A stretch of DNA of 16,206 nt. Origin: Polyrhizophydium stewartii (taxonomy: Eukaryota; Chytridiomycota; Chytridiomycetes; Rhizophydiales). Below, piece by piece: positions 8,812-16,206 of this stretch; the stretch's first letter is position 1, and each line of letters starts with the position of its first letter. The notes under the pieces were generated by a model that worked only from the letters and a program-made list of their open reading frames with translations, did no database searches and had not been told where the DNA came from. The stretch spans positions 1-16,206 of the forward strand of contig JADGIZ010000316.1 of assembly GCA_027604665.1 (NCBI GenBank), in the 5' to 3' direction. The translations under genes and the position numbers were made by a program.

Positions 8812-9927
8812 ATGCCGATCCTGCAGGTCCGCCTGCCGCCCTCGCGCGCGCTGTCGACGACGTTCATGGCCTTCTTTGTGCTGTTCTCGATTGCGCTGGC
8901 CTTCTCGGTCTACGCAACCGTGACTCCCGACTTCCTGCGCATGCGGCCGCTGCCCATATTCGGCAGCGTCGAGCTCTCGTTCGGCCTCTTTCGCTCGTGT
9001 GAGTGCAGGCTGGCCTTGCGTGCGACGATAGCGGCTCGCGGGCGGGCGGGCGTGCTGACGCAGTGTGCCCGCGCGCGCAGGTATCACCCGAGGGACGACA
9101 ACGAGCTGCACCGAGGTGCGCGACTGCCCGCACCTCCCCCCCCCTGCCGCACGCAGCGCGGCGCCCGTCGCTGCGCCAACAATAGGACTGCCCACTGACT
9201 CCGCCGCCTTGCCAGTTTCCCGCCAAGGACTGCCGCCTCGAGCTGCCCGAGCACCCAAATGACGAGCTGTCGCTGTGCCAGAGCTTCCTGACCGCGCGCT
9301 GGCTCGAGGTGCGTGCCGCTCGACCCCTGGCCCCTGGCCGTCCACGCAATGGCCGCCGCTGTGTCGCTGCTGTTCGACGAGCGTCTGGTGCCACCACATT
9401 GCACGGATGACACTCTGCTGACGCACCGGCCTGTGCCCATGTCCGCGCCCATGCCCGTGCGGCGCTCTCTCCCATGGTCGTATGCGCTGCGTGGCTCTAC
9501 GGCGCGTGCGGCGTGCCGGCGGCTTGCTGCCGCGCGCGCATAGGTCGGCGCGCTGTCGTTTGGCGGCATTGCGTGGCTCTCTTGGCTATTGATGATCAGC
9601 GACACGCTGCGCTCGGCGGCCGTCGGCGTGAGCTTCTGGTGCACGGGTTTCCACGGTGAGATCTGCGCCGCACGCCGTTTGATCCTGCAGGCGCAGCAGT
9701 GCTCGGCTGACGCCCATGTCTTGCTCGCAGCTGTCTTCCAGATCCTCGTCAACGTGATCATGATCCGCAAGCGAGAAGACGACATGTTTACGCTCGGCGG
9801 TGGGTTTGGCTACTCGCAAAACTTTGTCATGGCGTCGTGGATCCTGGACATTGTGCTGCTGGCGATGCTCTCCGTGGCGCTGTGGATGCGGAGGAGCAGC
9901 GACTTTGTGTATGTCGCGATTCCGTGA
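8812..9927 (+). CDS. Four-TM membrane protein, claudin/PMP22-like signature
   Basis: Exons 8812-8998, 9081-9115, 9216-9308, 9544-9655 and 9731-9927 give 207 residues. Introns are 82, 100, 235 and 75 nt, with donors GTGAGT, GTGCGC, GTGCGT and GTGAGA. Four hydrophobic segments lie at about 18-38, 106-124, 128-153 and 172-195. The loop between the first two holds five cysteines, including GLF-RS-C-ITRGTTTS-C at residues 58-72. This matches the claudin/PMP22 family pattern GLW-x2-C-x8-C, with Phe in place of Trp. Loop position and topology also fit that superfamily, whose fungal relatives (Sur7/PalI and Dni types) act in plasma-membrane organisation and cell-wall or fusion processes. The precise function is unknown. 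The C-terminal tail is short (MRRSSDFVYVAIP). The ATG at 8812 precedes the first helix cleanly; Met19 is an alternative start. Confidence 0.8.
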
Positions 9928-10180
9928 GGAGATCCAACAACCCCCGGCCGCTGTGCACTCTTCCATGCTTAGCGCATTTTATTCCCTCCAACCACCACCT
10001 TCCCAGCGCGGATCATCTGCGCCCCCCTCTTGTGTCCCCGTCTGGCGGCCGTCCAGCCGCCCCCAGTGTGTCTGCCGCCTGCCGAAAAAAATGAAGTTTG
10101 TGCGTGAAACGCGTCCTCAGGTGCGCGACGCGGCGACGAAAACAGGCGGCGAGGCGCTGGGTTGCCGCCCCACGAAAATC
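9928..10180 (+). promoter_or_regulatory. Upstream region of RPS15, pyrimidine-rich
   Basis: This gap between the claudin-like stop and the proposed RPS15 start has no convincing coding. It contains TTTTATTCCCTCCAACCACC (from about 9979) and further C/T-rich stretches (about 10020-10080). That composition is common in the promoters and 5' leaders of highly expressed ribosomal-protein genes. A run of A leads into an ATG at 10091, which is an alternative start. No specific factor site is claimed. Confidence 0.35.
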
Positions 10181-11248
10181 ATGGCAAGTTGCAAACCGCG
10201 CCGCGACGGGACGACGCAGCACACAGGCGCCGGCACCACCAGGCGGCAGCAGCAGCAGCGGCGGCGGCGACACACTGCGCGCGCGCGCGCGCGCACGCAC
10301 GCACGCACGCACGCATCCATCCGTCCATCCGTGCACGCACGCGCATCCCGCCCGGCGGCATCCATCCGCGGATGCTGCTTGGGGTCGGGCGGATGGATGG
10401 ATGGATGGGTGCCGTCGGCGTGTTGGCCGCCATCCGTCCGAGCCTGCGCGCAGGCATGGGAGCACGGGCCGCGCAGCGGCAACGTCTCCATGGCTTGCAG
10501 CGCGCGGACCCCCCCCAGTGGCCTGCGGTAGCTCCACCCGCCGCGCAGGCGACGCCCGCTCGGCACGCTCCGGCGTCGTGACCGCCAGGCGGCGACGAGC
10601 GTGCTTGGCTGTGGATCGCTGAGGCGACGCCGCCCGAGAGCCCTGCGGCCTGCACTGCTTCTGGCGGTCTCGCCTGCGATGCTTCCCGCGCCGCTGCTGC
10701 GCTCGCCCTCCGCGAGAGAGAGAGAGGCCTGCCTGCGACAACCGAATGCTGACCCTGCGCGCCGTCCTGCTCTTGCTCGGCGTCTCACCGAACAGGCTGA
10801 CGAGTTTGACCAGGCCAACGCCGACGACAGGAAGAAGCGCTCGTTCCGCAAGTTCAGCTACCGCGGCGTCGACCTCGAGCAGCTGCTCGACCTCAGCTCG
10901 GAGCAGCTTGTCGAGCTCGTGCACTCGCGTGCTCGCAGGAGGTTCCAGCGCGGCCTCAAGCGCAAGCCCATGGGCCTGATGAAGAAGCTCCGCAAGGCCA
11001 AGAAGGAGGCCCAGCCCAACGAGAAGCCCACGCCGATCAAGACGCACCTGCGCAACATGATTGTTGTGCCCGAGATGATTGGCTCGGTCATTGGCATCTA
11101 CAACGGCAAGACCTTCAACCAGGTTGAGATCAAGCCCGAGATGGTTGGCCACTACCTGGGCGAGTTCTCGATCACGTACAAGCCCGTCAAGCACGGCCGT
11201 CCCGGTATCGGTGCCACGCACAGCTCGCGCTTCATTCCTCTCAAGTAA
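10181..11248 (+). CDS. RPS15: 40S ribosomal protein S15 (uS19 family)
   Basis: RPS15 is a component of the small ribosomal subunit head. Exon 10796-11248 encodes 150 residues with full family identity: [72 protein letters not shown], and the terminal [18 protein letters not shown]. The exon begins GCT GAC GAG TTT right after an ACAG acceptor. The protein therefore starts Met-Ala-Asp-Glu, as in filamentous fungi, if the first exon supplies only ATG. The best candidate is the ATG at 10181, followed at once by GCAAGT, a GC-AG donor. This gives 151 residues and a 612-nt first intron. Alternatives are the ATG at 10091 (MKF, then a GTGCGT donor) or an unspliced in-frame start near 10679, which would add a 39-residue non-conserved leader. 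The body is certain; the start is not. Confidence 0.93.
10246..10315. repeat. Microsatellite cluster: (CAG/CGG)n, (GC)n, (GCAC)n
   Basis: In order: an AGC/GGC triplet run (10246-10269), a pure GC dinucleotide run (about 10277-10294), and about five GCAC units (10293-10313). The alternating purine-pyrimidine stretch of about 37 bp is a classical Z-DNA-prone sequence. It lies inside the proposed RPS15 first intron. Confidence 0.85.
10313..10408. repeat. Inverted repeat of CATC/GATG units
   Basis: CATCCATCCGTCCATCCG (about 10314-10331) is complementary, with one mismatch, to the GGATGGATGGATGGATG run at about 10391-10407. A further perfect palindrome, CATCCGCGGATG, lies in the loop at 10363-10374. 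As RNA, the intron could fold into a long branched hairpin here. Confidence 0.7.
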
Positions 11249-11521
11249 ACGTCTGGCGCGCGCCGCCGCCTGTGGGGCTGTAATGAACGAAAACGATCCA
11301 ACAAACCTGGGAGCCGCTCGTTCGTCACATTCCGTCTCTTACTGCTGTCTGGGATTACTGCGGCGGCATTCTCACGCACGCGGATCTTCGATTGGCGTGA
11401 ATGTTCATTGTGCAGCTGCGGCTGTTTTTAAATTCATCTGAATGTACGCGACGAGGATGGCATTGGCCTGCTGGCGAGGCAGAGAGGAAGGGTGGGTTGC
11501 GAGGAGCGGGTTCAGGCAGGC
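11249..11521. other. Convergent 3' region of RPS15 and the Rax2-like gene
   Basis: This 273-bp gap between two facing stop codons has no coding-like frame. A TTTTTAAATTC stretch near 11426-11436 is the most AT-rich part and could hold cleavage signals for either strand. No canonical AATAAA was seen. Confidence 0.45.
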
Positions 11522-14500
11522 CTAGTCTTGCAGCTCGCCCGAGGTGCGAGCGGTCAGGGACGCCGGGAACAGGCCGATCTGGCCGCGCGCCGTCTCGAGG
11601 CGTCCGGTCCACCAGAACGGGTCGGTGGAGTCGAGAACCTGGATGCGGTCGCCACCGTGGAATGCTGCGATCGCAGAGTGGAACGTCGGGCCAGCTTCAC
11701 GTCAGTGCCACTACAGCGAATGTCATTGCGACGAGGCCCCCAAAGCGGGCCGCGACTCACACAGCTCGGTCGAGTCCTGTGCCTGGTACGAGTCGCGAGC
11801 GACGACGGTGACGCGGGGAGAGAGCAGCCACGACTCGACGCGGTCCGTGACGGCGCTGCGGCGCGATCCCGCGGCAGACGGGGCCGCGAGGGCGGTGCTC
11901 AAGCGCGCCTCGGCGGCCAGGGACGCCCATGCGGCGTCGAGCGTGGCGGTCTGCGTCGTGGCGGCCGACGAGCGGCGCCATGCGGACAGGCCGTCGTCAA
12001 AGGTCGAGATGCTGAGGAGGCGCTCGGGGCGGTGCGCGCGCGGCGGCTGCGGCGACGCTGCTCGTGCGGGATCTGGGGAGGTGGCATCTGGCGAGGGCTG
12101 CGAGCTGTCCTGCTGCTGAAGGAGCACTTGCTCGCGTAGCTGCATGATCTGCGTGTCGAGCTGCCGCTGGCGCGCCAGGGTCGGCGATGTGCACCACGAC
12201 GCGTCGGCGGCTGTTGTCGGACCGGCTGCGGCCGGCGTCGGGGAAAACAGCGGCTGCGTTGCTGGGATCGGGGGCAGGCACGGACCGTCTGGCATCGTCG
12301 GTGGTCGTGACGTGGCTGTCGGTGCATCGCGACTCGATGCGGCCGCGGCCAGGATCACCGAGTCCATGTCAATGTGCGCCGACCCGGCCGTCGTGGGCGA
12401 CACGGGCGGGACGAGCGTGCCGTGCGGGCTGGTTCCTGTGCTTGACGGTCGCGCAGTCACGGTCGTCGTGCAGCCAATGGTCGTGAGCATCTCCGAGCGC
12501 GACAGGCTTGCGGTCGTTACCGCCGTTGTCATGCTGCCCGTTGCTTCGCCTCCGCCAACGCCGGCGTCGCCGCCGCCGGCAGGGCCTGCGAGCCCAAGGC
12601 CAAAGCCGAGATTCAGCCCACCCCACCCGCCTCGCGCTCTGTGGCCGGCTGGATCAGGCGCCGACTGGCCGTCGTTGGATCTGCCGCTCCAACGCCTGGC
12701 GCCAGGCTTGGAGTCGCCGTTGGCGTTGCTGCTGGACCCTGCGGCAGGAGCGGCTGGCGCCAGTGCATTGCTTGCGCTGCCGCCAGCCAGACGGCCAAAG
12801 AAGCCAAAAAGCAACTGCTGAGGCGTCTGAGGCGTCCGCAGCGACGGCGCAGCAGTCGATCCAGCCGTCGCCCCTGGGGCCACAGATCCGGTGCTGCCCG
12901 CGGTGCCGGCTGCAGCAGCGCCGTCGCCGATGCTGCCGGCCAGGCTGCCATGGTACGAGGCAATGCGGCCGCTGGTCGTACCAAAGCTAATGTCAGATCC
13001 GTTGCTGCCGCGCTTGCGGTGCGCAGCGCCCAGCCCCGTGAGCGAGCAAGCGCTCGCCAATGTGCCCGCGGACCCGGCTTCGGTGTCGCCGGGGTTCGAC
13101 GCCGAGCCGATCTCGCGGCGGACGGCAATGTACACGAGCCAGCCGAGGATCGCAGCGAAAATGAGGCATGAAATCACAATCAGCACAATGCCCCAGACGG
13201 GGAAGCCGCTGCTGCCGCCGGAGCTGCCCTTGGCGCCTGCGCCGGGAGATCCGTCGACGGGCTTGAAGTCTGGTGCAAAGCGCGTGCGCAGGGTGGTGAT
13301 GAATCCGCCGCCAACGGCCCCAATGAACGGGATCAGTGAGTCGGCCACCGGATCGTAGAGAATGGCTGCGTATGTTGCAAGCTGTTGTGTGTCTTGCTGC
13401 TGATCTGCTGCCGCGGATAAGTCAGGCATGATGAACTGACCTGTGATCATGACGCCATTGATCATCTTGACTGGCTGCGGCAGCGACGGCTGCGATCCGC
13501 TGGCCGGCCATGACTGCGATGTCAGGCCTGTCACCGATGATCCAGGGGGTAAGGGGCGAGTGCGCAGGCTGTGGCCGTCGAACACGGCGAGCTGCAATGC
13601 GCCGTCAGTGTCGCGGCGGCTGACGATGAACAACGATCCGTCGAGTGACAGGCACAGCGCAATCACTGGGCCGCCAACATCGAGGATACTGGGTCCCACG
13701 CGCAAAGGCTCCAAGCTCACGATTCCCGAAGCTGGCATAGACAATGATGATGGCGTGTCGAGCCTGAGTGAAAGCACGCTGGATTTGTTCTGCGTGCCTG
13801 GCACTGCGAACCGGCCGCCTAGGAATGCAACACCCTGCAAGTCCAACAATGAAATGTGATGAGGGACATGCGAACAGAGCGTGAGTCATCGGGTCGTGCG
13901 GTCACAAAGGCGGGCTTAGCGGTGCGCCTCACGTTGGGGCCTGCCTCAAAGTCCTGCGAAAAGCCAGTGATGCCCTGTAGTGGAAGGGCCGCCCAAGTGC
14001 CGCGCGAGAAATCCCAAACGCACGCTCCTGAGCAACTGACCGAAGGAATCGTAAACGATCCCAGAACAAGGACGCGGAACTGGTCAAGCCTGTATATCTG
14101 GCGGATGTCGATGGCCGACTGAGGAGCAGACGACATGGACATTGCAGGCGAGACAGCAAAGGTGTCTGGGTTGATCACCAGGATGCCCGTGGCGGGCGAT
14201 GACGATCCATTCGCGGTCGTGAAGCCTGTAAAAGATCCTGCGAGAATGAGCTGGCCAAAGAACGGAAGGTAGAGCATGTCGTTGATGTTGCCATTGTCGA
14301 GGGTCAGACCAAGCAGACGGAAGTCGGAGCCATCCTCATTGATGGACGCAAGAGCCGCGCGCTTGGGACCCGGAAGTGGACCCAAGGGGGGGAAAACGCC
14401 TGCCATGAAGACCCGTGCTTGCGAGGCGTCCCACGCGAGTGCGCTGACAGACGCATTTGCTGGCACGGACGGCGTCGGCACATATGAGGTGTTGCTGAGA

Positions 14501-16206
14501 AGGGCAATACCGGCGGCGCTGCGATCGATGCCAAAGTCGGTGATGTTGCCGGCGTCAAAGACGTACTGGCGCGACTCGAACGTGAAGCTGATGGAGACAT
14601 CGAGAGAACCCCTGACGCGCTCAGGCGGCTCGATGAATGCGGCGGCATCGACGGACCACACAAGCACGCCGGCCGGGATCGCGGCACCTTGTGTGTCGGT
14701 CTGCGAGGCAAAGACGCGAGTGAAGGGGCCAGTGATGCGCACGAGCTTGGCATCTGGATCGACTGAGATCCTCGACGGCGCGGCGTCAACGCCGCCAGCC
14801 ATGGGCAGCCAGCGGTCGGCCTCTCCGTCGTAGATGGCAAGACGGCGGAGGGCAGAAACGCCGTCGGTTGAGCCGGTAAAGTCCCCAGCGACGAACACAA
14901 GGCTGCCGAGAGCATCCATGGCGGAGACGGGGCCGTTGAGACCTGACCCGGCGAGCTGTGCCCAGCCAGTCGATGTCTCACGAGGGGCATAGCGTGCAAC
15001 ATTGGTGAAGATCGACGAGAAGGCGAAGCGGCCGCCTACAAAGAGACGGCCGCGGGCATCGACGGCGAGCGCACGTGGAGCAGATCCGTCCGGGAGGGTG
15101 TTTGCGGCGAGCGGCGCGAAGCGAGCAGCGGGGTTTCGTGTGTCGAGCGAAGCAAGGAACTTGATGTTGCGGATCGAGGCGACCTTTTCGAAGGAAACGC
15201 TTTCAATTGTAATGGAGGTGCCCAATGTGGCGGAGGAGATGTTGATGGAGGCCCCAGGTGCGAGCAAGAATGTACCGAGAGAAAAGGAGGCGTCGACGGT
15301 AGAGCGTGCGTCGACTGTGACTGTGCGGACCGGCTGGTCGTTTGCGGGAGACGCGACGGCGGCAACGACGGCGCCGCGGGCAGCGCATGGATCTGCCGAG
15401 CCTGCGGCGCCACACGCGGGAACGTTGATGCTAACGGTGTAGGCTGCCTCGACAGGCAGGTTTGGGCTGAAGATGGCGAACGTGGCCTGGGTGGTAGTTG
15501 TGATGGGTGGCACGGCGCGCATGGCTCCTTGACTCGAGCCAGCGACCCAGTTCCCCGACAGCGATACGGTCGCAGGGCGTGGGCTTTCAGGGCAGCGCAG
15601 CGGGTTGGCGGCTGGATTGGCGTGCACAACGATTTCTGGGCCAGGTGTGAGCGAGCGCTGGTGGAAGATCGATGGCGGCGACGCACCGACCTCGCCGGAA
15701 GACCTGCAATGTGGAGAGACCTGTTGGGCCGCTTCCATGTGACTGAACGACAGTCAGCACAATGTCGTTTGTCGGAGGAGAGGACTCTGGGTCGTCGACA
15801 AAGAAGTGGTACAGGCCAGCGCCTTTCGGCAGCGAGCACAGCGTGCAAGGTGCGCCGACAGAGCCTGAGGGGTCGACGGGCACCAGCGAGTATGACGCGC
15901 CAGGCGAGACAGCTGGGGCCGCGATGCTGGGCGATTGTGAGGTTGCATGTGCGTGAGCGCCGCGCAGGCAGGGAGCATGCGCCAAGGTGCAAGGCCGGCC
16001 GCCGGACATCCCGACTCACGAGAATAATCTGACGCCGTCGGCACCGGTTGGGGCGTTCTGCAGGGCGAACCCGGTGACGACGGCCGACTCTGGCAGACGC
16101 AGCTCGATGGTGCCGAGCGGGCCGGGCAGCAGCCATCCGAGCGGGGCGGCGGGGCAGGCGAGCGCGGTGGCGTTGGCGTTGCCCTGCGTGATGATCTGGT
16201 TTTTGG
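11522..16206 (-). CDS. Rax2-like polarity protein with C-terminal SH3 domain, 5'-partial
   Basis: Rax2 is a fungal type I surface glycoprotein that marks cell poles and bud or growth sites. The N-terminus lies beyond the right edge. Exons read leftward: 16206-16020, 15926-15691, 15635-13933, 13834-11761 and 11664-11522. The introns are 93, 55, 98 and 96 nt. The ectodomain begins with the Rax2 middle domain (ACPAAPLGWLLPGP, GLYHFFVDD). It continues with propeller-like repeats (LFVGGRFAFSS, LVFVAGDFTG, CSGACVWDFSRGTW, FLGGRFAVPG). One membrane helix (about 13205-13120) includes GIVLIVISCLIFAAILGW and is followed by RRE. The tail of roughly 450 residues is Ala/Gly/Ser/Pro-rich. Its end, joined across the last intron, is an SH3 domain: ARDSYQAQDSTEL, SFHGGDRIQVLD, FWWTGRL and GQIGLFPASL. 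The stop is TAG at 11522-11524. SH3 is not part of Rax2 as I know it. The donor at 15690 (GTCGGT) is the least certain. Confidence 0.88.

Larger units (their letters stand above)
10184..10795 (+). other. Proposed first intron of RPS15 (GC-AG)
   Basis: The GCAAGT donor follows the ATG and the acceptor CCGAACAG lies at 10795. The region holds simple repeats, inverted repeats and an (AG)n tract at 10718-10727, with no protein-like frame. I searched by eye for C/D snoRNA boxes (a TGATGA C box) and saw none. Confidence 0.45.

Noticed and set aside
8770..9426. Upstream extension of the hydrolase frame (613 residues in total)
   Set aside because: The extension is antisense to the claudin-like exons and low-complexity. 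The ATG at 8769 gives a natural anchor followed by the catalytic domain.
10091..10099. ATG AAG TTT before GTGCGT as the RPS15 first exon
   Set aside because: It would give Met-Lys-Phe-Ala-Asp-Glu, where the family begins Met-Ala-Asp-Glu. Kept only as an alternative because the donor and start context are good.
10013..11221. 402-residue minus-strand frame
   Set aside because: It is antisense to RPS15 and reads through microsatellites as Arg/Ala/Cys repeats.
12144..12821. 225-residue plus-strand frame
   Set aside because: It is antisense to the disordered tail of the Rax2-like protein. Low complexity in one frame yields open frames in the others.
15036..16136. 366-residue minus-strand frame
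   Set aside because: It overlaps the Rax2-like exons in a shifted frame and is Arg/Ser/Pro-rich. The Rax2-like motifs are in the other frame.
1..16206. tRNA, rRNA, CRISPR arrays, transposons or viral genes
   Set aside because: No cloverleaf, rRNA core sequence, regular repeat-spacer array, terminal repeats, transposase or polymerase motif was seen by eye on either strand.

Overview
The window is nuclear DNA from a GC-rich, intron-rich eukaryote, most likely a flagellated (zoosporic, chytrid-like) fungus. Two genes place it. The first encodes an IFT43-like intraflagellar-transport subunit, which implies a motile flagellum. The second encodes a Rax2-like cell-polarity surface protein, a family I know only from fungi. 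RPB7 and RPS15 are complete and close to the fungal/animal consensus. No order or genus can be read from the sequence.

Layout, left to right. (1) Minus strand, left edge to 1970: a gene of unknown family with a coiled coil and a disordered Ala/Pro-rich tail. It probably runs off the left edge through a further exon. (2) Minus strand, 2064 to about 4952: an ARM/HEAT-type helical-repeat gene broken by 11 introns of 55-79 nt. (3) Plus strand, 4963-6134: RPB7, RNA polymerase II subunit 7, five exons beginning with a 12-nt exon. (4) Plus strand, 6242-7521: IFT43-like, three exons. (5) Minus strand, 7585-8769: a membrane-anchored alpha/beta hydrolase, three exons. (6) Plus strand, 8812-9927: a four-helix membrane protein with a claudin/PMP22-type signature, five exons. 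(7) Plus strand, about 10181-11248: RPS15, with a 612-nt first intron full of microsatellite and inverted-repeat DNA. (8) Minus strand, 11522 to the right edge: a Rax2-like beta-propeller ectodomain, one membrane helix, a long disordered cytoplasmic tail and a C-terminal SH3 domain. Its N-terminus lies outside the window.

The genes are packed tightly. Divergent start codons lie as close as 42 bp apart, and convergent stop codons as close as 63 bp. Most frame changes are explained by short introns whose donors are mainly GTGCGN or GTGAGN, with CAG acceptors and CTGAC/CTGAT-like branch sites. Splice sites were assigned by eye, from frame continuity, protein-family fit and consensus, without transcript data. 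Many long open frames on the opposite strand are by-products of the high GC content.

There is no operon logic. The genes are housekeeping (RPB7, RPS15), flagellar (IFT43), and surface/polarity (Rax2-SH3, claudin-like). The points most worth following up are the Rax2-SH3 architecture, the claudin signature in a fungus, two putative GC-AG introns, and two large unrecognised genes next to RPB7.
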